DNA from: Paenibacillus sp. PCH8
GTDB lineage: Bacteria > Bacillota > Bacilli > Paenibacillales > Paenibacillaceae
DNA: 64,000 bases
Assembly: GCF_002968835.1 (NCBI RefSeq)
Contig: NZ_PKQK01000008.1
Span: 94,693 to 158,692 of the forward strand
Reading direction: 5' to 3'
The notes beneath the pieces were generated by a model. The model had not been told where the DNA came from. It was given only the letters and a program-made list of their open reading frames with translations, and ran no database searches. This document shows positions 42,115-50,201 of the stretch, one piece after another (position 1 is the first letter of the stretch; each line of letters opens with the position of its first letter). A program made the translations under genes and the position numbers.

Positions 42115-42200
42115 AATTCTAATCAGATTATAATTAAATAGTGATTAAATTATAATCTGATTAGAATTATCTTGGAAATTTAGGGAAACCATATTATACT
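42115..42200 (+). promoter_or_regulatory. Perfect 21-bp inverted repeat upstream of a sigma-A-like promoter
   Basis: AATTCTAATCAGATTATAAT-T (42115-42135) and its exact complement (42148-42168) flank a 12-base spacer. TTGGAA (42172-42177) and TATACT (42195-42200), spaced by 17 bases, follow and should drive the 42230 gene. The half-site GATTATAATT also forms the palindrome before parM (32732-32752). Confidence 0.65.
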
Positions 42201-42229
42201 AAAAGAAAGGAATAAAAGGGGGAAAGGTT

Positions 42230-42856
42230 ATGCACCATTTTTTTGATCCTTCCATAAAACCAATTGTTGTTACAGATCTTTCTGATAAAATCATTGCTGT
42301 GAGAACGTTTGGACTGGAGCATTATGGCTACCCGAATTTGATAATGTATGAAGTTTTTAGAGACTATGAAACACTTTTTTATATGATATTAGATAGCATT
42401 TTTTCACTTGAGTTTGACACTCAAAAAATCTTTATGTTTAACAACAATGAAGTGAAATTCACCTTAGATAAACAAAACAATGCAATTATAACTATGAGTA
42501 AACAGAGTGAAGTGAAGATAACTACATATAGAGACCCATTCTCACAAGAGATCGTTAAACATAAAACCAAAGGACTATCTGAATTATTTGGGCTACCTGA
42601 GGTTGAGATTAGTGGTACAGAAAATGAAGGAATAGAAATATTGGCCTATGTCGTTAACGAATTAAATTCTGGAGCAGTCATTGACGATTCAACTTCAATT
42701 GAAATCGAGGGAAATTTTTACGAGTTGACCACACGTAGTGACCGATTCGGAAACTCCTTTTTGGAGATCTCCAAGATAGAATTTGTTGAATTAAAGCAGC
42801 AGTATAGACAGAAAAATAGAATAAAAATGAAAGAAGGACTGAGAAGAATAAAATAA
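42230..42856 (+). CDS. Hypothetical protein, 208 aa
   Basis: A soluble protein with no membrane segment, hydrophobic-aromatic in its first third and charged at the C-terminus (KQQYRQKNRIKMKEGLRRIK). It lies downstream of a strong promoter-like site and a perfect 21-base inverted repeat, with the ATG after GGGGGAAAGG. Family unknown. By position it heads the long plus-strand run that leads into the pilus-like genes, but site c and a gap separate it from the next gene. Confidence 0.6.
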   Translation: MHHFFDPSIKPIVVTDLSDKIIAVRTFGLEHYGYPNLIMYEVFRDYETLFYMILDSIFSLEFDTQKIFMFNNNEVKFTLDKQNNAIITMSKQSEVKITTYRDPFSQEIVKHKTKGLSELFGLPEVEISGTENEGIEILAYVVNELNSGAVIDDSTSIEIEGNFYELTTRSDRFGNSFLEISKIEFVELKQQYRQKNRIKMKEGLRRIK

Positions 42857-42877
42857 GTTCTTCTTTTTTTTGATTCA

Positions 42878-42930
42878 ATATAGTAATATATCAGTATATT
42901 AACTAACATATTAACTAATTAAATAATTAA
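42878..42930 (+). promoter_or_regulatory. AT-rich operator-like repeat upstream of the 42946 gene (site c)
   Basis: Reads ATATAGTAATATATCAGTAT, then ATTAACTAACATATTAACTA. It contains two direct copies of ATATTAACTAA and the -10-like TATAGT followed by AATATA seen at site b. Confidence 0.5.
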
Positions 42931-42945
42931 GAAGGGAGAACTAGT

Positions 42946-43431
42946 TTGGGACATGACACACTCATTGAGGAATTGGACTTCATATTGACCCATCCAATGT
43001 GTGGTACGAGGAACTTGGAATCATTCTACAATAATTGTTTATTCTCTTACGAGACTGTGCCTTTAATTGTTATCGTGAATCATATACAGTTCAAAAGGCC
43101 CGATTTGCTCACACAGTGGTCCAAGGAGAATGATCTAATACATAAAGTCACCAACGAATTAGATTTCAACCTTCCATCGGATACCAAAACCAAATCTGTG
43201 ATAACTGTAGAGACTGATCTGCGTGCAAAAGAACCTAACAGTAACGGTTATTACTTTATTGAATGGAATTCTAGTATGGAATATGAGCAAATTGATTTGT
43301 GCTTTAAAACAAAAAAAATTATGGTCACTTGCAAAACCTATGGTGAACTACTTTTAGTTGGGTTGGTTAAAACCGGAGAAAATAAATATGGTTTGTACTT
43401 AAAGTTAAAAGGAGAGAGCAAATATGAATAA
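42946..43431 (+). CDS. Hypothetical protein, 161 aa
   Basis: A soluble protein with a beta-rich second half (IEWNSSMEYEQIDLCFKTKKIMVTCKTYGELLLVGLVKTGENKYGLYLKL). The start is probably TTG 42946, ten bases after AAGGGAGA. It overlaps the S1-domain gene by eight bases, so the two are coupled. Family not recognised. Confidence 0.6.
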   Translation: MGHDTLIEELDFILTHPMCGTRNLESFYNNCLFSYETVPLIVIVNHIQFKRPDLLTQWSKENDLIHKVTNELDFNLPSDTKTKSVITVETDLRAKEPNSNGYYFIEWNSSMEYEQIDLCFKTKKIMVTCKTYGELLLVGLVKTGENKYGLYLKLKGESKYE

Positions 43432-44281
43432 TTTACTTGAGGGAAATTCGATAAATCCAGATCCAATGAGAGAATATGAAGTATCTCTAAGAAGAAAACA
43501 AATTCATCAAGGTGTGGTTCATGCTATTGAAAATCATGCTCCTTTCGGAAATAATATGCAGTGTGCAATCGTTAAGCTGAATAACGGCCTGAAAGGCTTG
43601 ATTCATGAAGATCAATTTGACACAGTGAAATATAGATCATTAGTCGGTTTTATAGATCACAAAATTGATTACATGGTTCTGGATGTTGTAAAACAAGGAC
43701 TTGATCCGAATTTAGAAGTCTTCAATAAAGAAACAGGAATTGTTTTATTATCTCGTGTTCAAGCTCTTGAAGAACTCCAAGAAGAATTTTGGGAGACTGC
43801 AGATGTAGATCATATTTGTCCCGCTACAGTTACTGGTTTTGAAGACGAACGTCTATATGTAATGATAAAAGGGGTGAGTTGCGTCTTACCGATACAAGAC
43901 TATGAATACGACTGGACAGTATCGGGAAAAAATCTAATCCCGTTAGGTAGTCAATTAACTGTAAAAATTAAGCATATTGACAGAGAAAAAAAACAAGTAA
44001 GGGTAACAAGAAAAGAATTGTTGGAGGACCCATGGGAGAGAGTTAGAGAAAACTTTAAAGTTGGAGATTTTCATCGGGCGACAATCACAAGTGTAGTAGA
44101 GAATGTGGGTATATTTGTTAAACTTGCTCCTGGTGTTGAATCAATCGCTTGGTTCCCTAATCGCGTTCCATCTCATGGGCAATTAGTCGGCAAAACCGTT
44201 TCAGTCATGATTAAAAACATCAAAGCCGAAGACAGACGAATGCGTACAAAAATTGTCCACTTTCCACACGAAATACTTTAA
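43424..44281 (+). CDS. S1-domain RNA-binding protein, 285 aa
   Basis: Three S1-like beta-barrels seem present: residues of about 25-75 (VVHAIENHAPFGNNMQCAIVKLNNGLKGLIHEDQF), 120-190 (ICPATVTGFEDERLYVMIKGVSCVLP, ending VRVTRKELLEDPW), and 205-280 (VGDFHRATITSVVENVGIFVKLAPGVESIAWFPNR). The VTRKxLxxDPW linker is typical of ribosomal protein S1 repeats. Such plasmid-borne S1 proteins probably bind RNA or ssDNA. It sits in a tightly packed operon with the CpaE-like gene, so a post-transcriptional role in the pilus set is possible. Confidence 0.75.
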   Translation: MNNLLEGNSINPDPMREYEVSLRRKQIHQGVVHAIENHAPFGNNMQCAIVKLNNGLKGLIHEDQFDTVKYRSLVGFIDHKIDYMVLDVVKQGLDPNLEVFNKETGIVLLSRVQALEELQEEFWETADVDHICPATVTGFEDERLYVMIKGVSCVLPIQDYEYDWTVSGKNLIPLGSQLTVKIKHIDREKKQVRVTRKELLEDPWERVRENFKVGDFHRATITSVVENVGIFVKLAPGVESIAWFPNRVPSHGQLVGKTVSVMIKNIKAEDRRMRTKIVHFPHEIL

Positions 44282-44294
44282 GGGGGGAACTTGA

Positions 44295-45197
44295 TTGGAA
44301 CATCTGGTATCTCCTTTAACTAATTCTCCACAACAAGTGGTTCATATTTATCCTCTACTCGATGATCCGTATGCTCATATTACTCAATTAGGTGAATTAA
44401 CAAAACATAACTATCACTACATTTTGAAGAAAATTGAGCATGGCTGGATTACAGACCGGGATATAGAAATTGTGAACTTTATATCCGTACATCGATGGGT
44501 TACGCTATCTCAAATTTTAAGAACCTTCTTCCCTGATGTTGAACGTGAGGAGACAGTACGTAATCGTGTACGAAAAATGATGAAATATGGTCTATTGAGA
44601 AAGATCGAATGGTCAAGTTATTCGAAAGGATCTGTAGGAAGACCAAGTTTCTACGAAATTGGTGCAAGTGGGGCGGATATATTGAAATTTAGATTCGGTG
44701 CCTTTTTGGGACATCGTGATCCAAGAAATCCGAAACCCACGACCATGCTTTTTCGAATGAAGTACATAGCCACCAATGAGTTGTATCTTCAGTTGAGAGA
44801 GCACTTTAAATTAGTACATTTTGAATTTCATCCAATCCTTAAGCTACAAGAAGAACAACAAGTTCCTACCGCGAAATTTACTTTGACTAATCCTGTAGGC
44901 AAAGAAATGTCCTTCATTCTATTATGTCATCGTGAGGAAGAAAAATGGCTCAAAACAATTCGTTATCAAGCCATGTTCTATAAACAGTATTTAAGAAATA
45001 GTGAAGACAGCAGTATTATGATCGTTCATGTATCTACAACTGACAAAGCCAACTTGGTTAGTAAAATATTTGAACAAGAAGGATTATCTACTGTTTGGTT
45101 TGTAACGGATGAAGGTTTGTTTGACAAAGATATGGTTCTAACAAAAAGTTTCTTTTTCTTCAGTAATGGAGAAAAGGTTTACTATGATCTGCAATAA
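44295..45197 (+). CDS. Winged-helix protein related to replication-relaxation proteins, 300 aa
   Basis: Residues of about 50-130 are a winged helix (DRDIEIVNFISVHRWVTLSQILRTFFPDVEREETVRNRVRKMMKYGLLRKIEW, then a wing VGRPSFYEIG). The C-terminal half could be a degenerate nuclease-like fold as in the replication-relaxation family; the 31351 protein has a similar order of domains. Probably starts at TTG 44295 after GGGGGGAA. It overlaps the next gene as TAATG. DNA binding is likely; its target is unknown. Confidence 0.6.
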   Translation: MEHLVSPLTNSPQQVVHIYPLLDDPYAHITQLGELTKHNYHYILKKIEHGWITDRDIEIVNFISVHRWVTLSQILRTFFPDVEREETVRNRVRKMMKYGLLRKIEWSSYSKGSVGRPSFYEIGASGADILKFRFGAFLGHRDPRNPKPTTMLFRMKYIATNELYLQLREHFKLVHFEFHPILKLQEEQQVPTAKFTLTNPVGKEMSFILLCHREEEKWLKTIRYQAMFYKQYLRNSEDSSIMIVHVSTTDKANLVSKIFEQEGLSTVWFVTDEGLFDKDMVLTKSFFFFSNGEKVYYDLQ

Positions 45198-45217
45198 TGC
45201 TGAAAATAGGTGATAGC

Positions 45218-46579
45218 ATGAAAAGAATTTTTATTGTATCGTCTGATCCAGATGAATGTGAATGGATTAAGGAAGAGTTAGAAGATTTCGGTAGGGTTGT
45301 AAAAGCAATAGATTCTTTGGATTTCTTTATATCTCAATGGGAATCAGTAGAATCGGAGATACTCATACTTACAGAGAACGTTGTTAAGAATACTGAATCA
45401 TTCGAAAAGCTTCTGCACAATGTTAAAACAAATTATCCGTATGTAAAAATGGTATTTCTCTATTTCAGAGATGCGGATGATTTTGTGAGGAGATTAACTG
45501 ATATCGGATTAATCTGTATATCTTACAATGCTTTAGATGTCGGTGTGATAGAAATGAGAATCAAAGGAGAGCTTGGACAGGTTCCTGAAGTGAATACTCA
45601 TACCGAAACTGAAGTTGCCGAAAAGGTGACTACTGACTCGGTAATGTTTAAACGCAGCGAGGTGGATGAGACTTTAAGAGACTCCACAACCGAAGAATCT
45701 GAAGAATCGTCTGGATCTCGGCAACCTATGGACGAACCGGGTAATGTCTCAATTGTTGAAGTGGGGAATACGAGAAAAGCATCAGACAAGTTACTTAAGG
45801 TATTAGCCAATAAAGGTAATGAGTTTAAAACGTTTCTGAATAAGAGAAATAAACAATCTAGCACATTAGATATAGAAGGATTAAACTTTGATGCTGTATT
45901 TAACCAGTCTAGGAATAAGGTTAAAGTTAGAGATCGTTACATTGGTACAGCAGTAATTGCAGTAACCGGTGTGGAGAAGGGTGTAGGGTGCACACACACA
46001 GCACTTATGATAGCTAACTATTTAGCCAAGCAGAAGTTTTCAGTAGCATTAGTGGAAGCGAATGAATCTAATGAGTACAAGGAGATAGAAGCTGCCTATG
46101 AAGGTGTAGATGCAGATCTGTTGAATACAGTGAGTTTCTTTATTAATGGAGTCCATTATTATAAGAACGAAAGTTGTATTGATATGATCTCTCTGCTCTC
46201 TGGGAACTATTCATACATCATCCTGGATCTGGGTTGCTACGATACAACTTCCTCATTTAATGAATTCTTGAGAGCAAACTTACAGATAGTAGTAGGGGGA
46301 AGTAGTGAGTGGAAGCAAAACAAAATTTATACTTTCTTTCAAAGCCAGATTCACTTAGACCAAAGTAAGTGGAGATTATGTCTACCTCTAGCTGAGAAAG
46401 ATTCAATTAAAGATATAAGCAAAAAAATGGATCGGCGTAAAATCTATCGTATACCTTATTTTCCTGATGCATTTGATTTAACTTCAGAAATAGATGGAGT
46501 TATGGAAAATATCTTGAAAGTCAATCAGCAACATAAGTTATCTTTACTGCGTAAAAAAATGCTGAACATCATGGAATAA
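45218..46579 (+). CDS. CpaE/TadZ-like ATPase with receiver-like N-terminus, 453 aa
   Basis: The first 115 residues resemble a response-receiver fold (RIFIVSSDPDECEWIKEEL, EILILTENVV, VKMVFLYFRDADDF). A disordered acidic linker follows. The C-terminal 220 residues resemble a ParA/MinD-type ATPase (IAVTGVEKGVGCTHTALMIANYLAKQ, near residue 250). The deviant Walker A lysine is replaced (EKGVGCTH instead of KGGVGKT), which may weaken ATP hydrolysis. CpaE/TadZ proteins set the position of Tad pili. ATG 45218 is preferred over TTG/ATG 45197 because AGGTGAT precedes it. Confidence 0.75.
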   Translation: MKRIFIVSSDPDECEWIKEELEDFGRVVKAIDSLDFFISQWESVESEILILTENVVKNTESFEKLLHNVKTNYPYVKMVFLYFRDADDFVRRLTDIGLICISYNALDVGVIEMRIKGELGQVPEVNTHTETEVAEKVTTDSVMFKRSEVDETLRDSTTEESEESSGSRQPMDEPGNVSIVEVGNTRKASDKLLKVLANKGNEFKTFLNKRNKQSSTLDIEGLNFDAVFNQSRNKVKVRDRYIGTAVIAVTGVEKGVGCTHTALMIANYLAKQKFSVALVEANESNEYKEIEAAYEGVDADLLNTVSFFINGVHYYKNESCIDMISLLSGNYSYIILDLGCYDTTSSFNEFLRANLQIVVGGSSEWKQNKIYTFFQSQIHLDQSKWRLCLPLAEKDSIKDISKKMDRRKIYRIPYFPDAFDLTSEIDGVMENILKVNQQHKLSLLRKKMLNIME

Positions 46580-46619
46580 GGAGGAGGAGATTATAGAGCT
46601 TAATACTTTATTTTTTGAG

Positions 46620-47648
46620 TTGATACTTACGTGTATTTTAATGTATGTGTTATATCGAATACCAGTGAAGAACAATCAATACAAGAAATTTGAGAGAATA
46701 CTTCTTAGTACTCAGATTATTGTACTGATAATTTTGTATGTATGGGATTTATTCTTCATCAGAGTATTTTCTCAACTGATATACGCGTATACATTCTATT
46801 TCATGATTAGGCGATTTTGTGGAGAAAGCAAATTAACAAGAACGACCTTTTTAGTAATAGGAGCATCAATTGTAATGGGTGTAACCCCCTATGTTTATGC
46901 TGCTTCGTTATTGTTTTCTGTTTTTATCGCCGTCAAAACATATAAAGAAATACGAAACGAGATAAAATACTTTATATTGTTGATCTTAATAAATATAGTT
47001 GGTTTGATCTATCTGTACCAGGGGCTCGGCGGTAACCCGGATGCTCTAAGTAATGTAGTGACAGTAGTCAGAATTGCACTTTGTATGCTTCTTTTATTGG
47101 TAACGATAGATTATCAATCACGAATCATAGAAGGGACATACGTCAAAGCCATTACTGATTCTTTAACAGGCCTTCTGAACAACAAAAAAATAAAACAAGT
47201 TATACGGTCAACGATTGATGCACAAGTGGATTTCAGTATAATGTTCTTGGACCTGGATGACTTTAAATCAATAAATAAAGCCGTTGGACACGCTGCTGGT
47301 GATGAAGTCTTAAAATCAGTTGCAAAAATAGTAAAGGAAGAATTTGATGGGATTGGGTTTGTAGGTAGGTATGGTGGAGAGGAAGTAGTCGCTATTCTAA
47401 CAGATTCATACTCTGGCTCGTTACTGAAAAAAGCTGAGGATACCCGGAAAAGAGTTGAAAATGAAGTTACGTACCAGTCAGATCAAAATGTACATGCAGT
47501 AACTGCGAGCATAGGTGTTTGTGACTGGACAGAAGAATGGTCTGCTGAAGAATGTCTCAAGAATGCAAATGAGGCAATGTATAAAGCTAAATCACTCGGA
47601 AAGAACAGAGTCGTTCATTACAACGAAATATGGGTGGAAAAATATTAG
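46620..47648 (+). CDS. Membrane diguanylate cyclase (GGDEF), about 342-352 aa
   Basis: Makes cyclic di-GMP. About six membrane segments fill the first 165 residues. The GGDEF domain begins DSLTGLLNNKK and carries the active-site motif as GGEEV, with FLDLDDFKSINKAVGHAAGDEVL before it. The last position is V instead of F, so activity needs testing. TTG 46620 lacks a ribosome binding site. A strong AAGGAGGAGGAG lies upstream of in-frame ATT 46590 and ATA 46593, so true initiation may be at one of these, or an ATG was lost by a point change. It lies between the CpaE-like and CpaB-like genes. Confidence 0.85.
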   Translation: MILTCILMYVLYRIPVKNNQYKKFERILLSTQIIVLIILYVWDLFFIRVFSQLIYAYTFYFMIRRFCGESKLTRTTFLVIGASIVMGVTPYVYAASLLFSVFIAVKTYKEIRNEIKYFILLILINIVGLIYLYQGLGGNPDALSNVVTVVRIALCMLLLLVTIDYQSRIIEGTYVKAITDSLTGLLNNKKIKQVIRSTIDAQVDFSIMFLDLDDFKSINKAVGHAAGDEVLKSVAKIVKEEFDGIGFVGRYGGEEVVAILTDSYSGSLLKKAEDTRKRVENEVTYQSDQNVHAVTASIGVCDWTEEWSAEECLKNANEAMYKAKSLGKNRVVHYNEIWVEKY

Positions 47649-47682
47649 TATATTAGTATATTGATATTATTATATATTAACG
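47641..47682 (+). promoter_or_regulatory. AT-rich operator-like repeat upstream of the cpaB-like gene (site d)
   Basis: Reads AATATTAGTATATTAGTATA, then TTGATATTATTATATATTAA, overlapping the stop codon of the GGDEF gene. It repeats the TTAGTATATT core of site a and suggests that the pilus genes have their own promoter. Confidence 0.5.
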
Positions 47683-47698
47683 TCAAAGGAGATTTACA

Positions 47699-48679
47699 AT
47701 GTCTAAAATCCGGTTTCGGCAAAAACAATTACTTTTAGCAGGAGGGATTGGTGCACTTTCAGTACTACTGCTTTGCAGCATCTTTGGTTTTCTGTATGTC
47801 AACCACTTGACTAATAAGTACACTGAAAAGCGCTTATCAGTAGAACAAGAACTTGCACAAACCCAGCAAGTACTTAAAGAAGACATGATTAAGGTAGAAG
47901 TCGTCACTAGGAACATTTCATCTGGTGAACCCATACAAGAGAGTGATTTGGAAACACGTCTGATGCCACGCAATGCTGTATCAGAGGAAATGGTGCTTTC
48001 TAAAGAATTAATTCGAGGTAAGGTTGCAAAAGTGGAGTTGCCCACTAACACACCCGTTACCTCCACTGTAATCTACGAAGATGAAATCACTTCGAGAGAC
48101 CTTCGTAGTCAAGAGTTTAGGTTGATGGAACTTCCCTCAAAACTTCAGAAAAGTGATTACGTCGATGTTCGTATAAAGTTCCCGTCGGGGCAGGATTACA
48201 TCATCCTAAGTAAGAAGCGCGTAGAAGATTTGATTGACGGGACCGTTTGGTATCACATGAATGAAAAAGAGATTCTTAATATCTCTGGTGCAATTGTTGA
48301 TGCGTACATTCAGGATGCAACTATTTACGCGTTGTCATATGTAGAACCTGGCATTCAAGAGAAAGCCATAACCACTTATCCGGCCAATAAAGCAGTACTG
48401 GATCTTATCAATTCGGACCCGAACATCGTCCAAAAAGCTACAACAGAGCTGGAGCGGAGAAATAGAATCAAATTGGAAGAGGCAATGAATGCAATGACTC
48501 CGGAGCAGAAACAAGAGTATAAAAATAAGTTGAACACTCAACAGATAGCGGAAAACCAAGCCAAAAGCGCACAGCCAACAACACAGCAACAATCAACAAA
48601 CGATTTGATAACAACTCCCCAAGTAGATACCGAAATGATCTTCAATGATCAAAATAGTGTAGGAGCTGAGACACCATGA
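47699..48679 (+). CDS. cpaB: CpaB/RcpC-like protein with SAF domain, 326 aa
   Basis: One N-terminal membrane segment (LLLAGGIGALSVLLLCSIFGFLYV) is followed by a coiled stretch. A SAF-type domain follows: VVTRNISSGEPIQESDLETRLMPRNAVSEEMVLSKELIRGKVAKVELPTNTPVTSTVIYE. This is the pattern of CpaB/RcpC, a periplasmic or extracytoplasmic part of Tad pilus machines. The tail is glutamine-rich and disordered. GGAGATT precedes the ATG. Its end overlaps the next gene as ATGA. Confidence 0.75.
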   Translation: MSKIRFRQKQLLLAGGIGALSVLLLCSIFGFLYVNHLTNKYTEKRLSVEQELAQTQQVLKEDMIKVEVVTRNISSGEPIQESDLETRLMPRNAVSEEMVLSKELIRGKVAKVELPTNTPVTSTVIYEDEITSRDLRSQEFRLMELPSKLQKSDYVDVRIKFPSGQDYIILSKKRVEDLIDGTVWYHMNEKEILNISGAIVDAYIQDATIYALSYVEPGIQEKAITTYPANKAVLDLINSDPNIVQKATTELERRNRIKLEEAMNAMTPEQKQEYKNKLNTQQIAENQAKSAQPTTQQQSTNDLITTPQVDTEMIFNDQNSVGAETP

Positions 48680-49353
48680 TGAAGCAAGTCGTATTTATCG
48701 GCGCTTTTGAAAAATCAGACATTCTTTTCTATATCGCAAAGTTACTCTCTATACATCACCGAGTCGCGGTTGTGGATGTAACATCCAATGCTGATTATCG
48801 CTACGCTTATCCTAAAATTCCTGAACAAACAGGGACGCAGCAACACGATCGATTCGATGTGATCGAAAACATGACACTTGAAAAATATGAACAGTTGATG
48901 ATTGAAGATTCCTATGACTTCGCCCTTATAGACATTAGTTATAAGGAAGAACTTCAACGTTGGCCAAATGCAGATCAGTACTTCCTGGTTACGTCACATG
49001 ATAATGCTGTAATACAGCGGAACGTGGAACTAATGGATTATTTCTTCCAAGGGAAAAGCCAGTCAGACTTGGTCCCAATGTTCAAGCTGATACAGGAGTC
49101 AACAAAATACACAGAACAAGTGATTAATGAGTTGTTTGAGATGCACCCGATCGATTGGAAAGAAACATTTGTGTTTTATCCAGACGAAAGTGATCTGGAA
49201 AGCAAACACATGAATCAGCATTTATCCATGTTGCATATCAAAAAGTTGTCAGGAGAACTTAAATCAGCTCTTCAGGGTGTTTTGGGACAACTCCTAGAAC
49301 AAACGACCAAAGAAATGAAGGTTCTTTGGAAGCAAGCAGAGAGGGGAAAATAA
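48676..49353 (+). CDS. MinD-like fold protein without Walker A, 225 aa
   Basis: Begins QVVFIGAFEKSDILFYIAKLLSIHHRVAVVDVTSNADYRY, which is the first strand and helix of a ParA/MinD-like ATPase, but the phosphate-binding loop GKT is absent. Later YDFALIDISYKEELQRW fits the Walker B strand region. It probably binds, but does not hydrolyse, nucleotide, or acts as a scaffold. Its start overlaps the cpaB stop codon, and a second P-loop protein follows four bases later. Confidence 0.6.
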   Translation: MMKQVVFIGAFEKSDILFYIAKLLSIHHRVAVVDVTSNADYRYAYPKIPEQTGTQQHDRFDVIENMTLEKYEQLMIEDSYDFALIDISYKEELQRWPNADQYFLVTSHDNAVIQRNVELMDYFFQGKSQSDLVPMFKLIQESTKYTEQVINELFEMHPIDWKETFVFYPDESDLESKHMNQHLSMLHIKKLSGELKSALQGVLGQLLEQTTKEMKVLWKQAERGK

Positions 49354-49357
49354 AATA

Positions 49358-50197
49358 ATGACAATTATATCTTTTTGGGGGATTCAACATGGTTTAGGTG
49401 TAACCAGCAGTACAGCTGCTGTTGCTGCACTAATTGGAATGGAATACCAAGTACGTACCTTACTCTCTCAGCCGCAATGGGCTGATAACACACTTCAGCG
49501 CATATTCCAGAAAACTGTACAATCTCAGAATCCCCAAGGGTTCCAAACGAGTGGAGGTTTGGATGCCCTTGAACGTGCTGTCCGATCTGGAAAAATCGAG
49601 CGTGATGCAGTAAAGAATAACTCCCTTATTTTAATGCCTGACCGGCTTGATATTCTTAAAGGTACAGACAAAAGTGATCGCATTCAATTTGACAATGCGA
49701 GCGAAGAGATAAACCTAATCTACAAAAAAGCCACTGAATATTATGATCTGGTGCTTCTTGATCTGCACAGCGGTGGTAACAGCCCGGTGATCCGCGATGC
49801 ATTAAATCAATCTGACTTGAATGTGGTTTGTTTATCTCAAAACATTAATGTATTAGAACGATTCTTCTTACAACGCGAGAGCATGCCTGAAGCAATAAAG
49901 GAGAAGCCGTTTATCCTGCTCATTAGTCAGTATGACGAGGACTCAAAATTTAAAATCAGAAATATCTGTAATAAGTTCCGTTATAAAGGACCAGTGTTCT
50001 CGCTTCCGTACAATACTAGTTTCAAAGACCACTCTAATGATGGAGACCTTCAGGGGTTCTTTCGGAGAAATCAGCAGCTGCCTAAGTTTCATCCAAATCG
50101 ATTCTTTATCGAAGAGGCACGGAAGCTTGCGATCCACATTTTGAATGCCGCGGGAGTTAATACAAGCATCAAACAAATTTCTGGAAAAGGAGCATAA
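49358..50197 (+). CDS. TadZ-like P-loop ATPase with deviant Walker A, 279 aa
   Basis: The start IISFWGIQHGLGVTSSTAAVAALIGM is a ParA/MinD-like P-loop in which the usual GKT is GVTS, so the signature lysine is missing. YYDLVLLDLHSGGNSPVIRDAL matches the Walker B region and DLNVVCLSQNINVLERF the next strand. TadZ/CpaE proteins recruit Tad pilus machines to defined sites. It sits between the MinD-like gene and the TadA-like ATPase with four-base gaps. Confidence 0.65.
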   Translation: MTIISFWGIQHGLGVTSSTAAVAALIGMEYQVRTLLSQPQWADNTLQRIFQKTVQSQNPQGFQTSGGLDALERAVRSGKIERDAVKNNSLILMPDRLDILKGTDKSDRIQFDNASEEINLIYKKATEYYDLVLLDLHSGGNSPVIRDALNQSDLNVVCLSQNINVLERFFLQRESMPEAIKEKPFILLISQYDEDSKFKIRNICNKFRYKGPVFSLPYNTSFKDHSNDGDLQGFFRRNQQLPKFHPNRFFIEEARKLAIHILNAAGVNTSIKQISGKGA

Positions 50198-50201
50198 GTA
50201 G

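Noticed and set aside
45218..49353. Plasmid ParA/ParB partition role for the MinD-like proteins
   Set aside because: Walker A residues are altered or missing, the genes sit in a Tad-like cluster, and a ParM system already serves partition.
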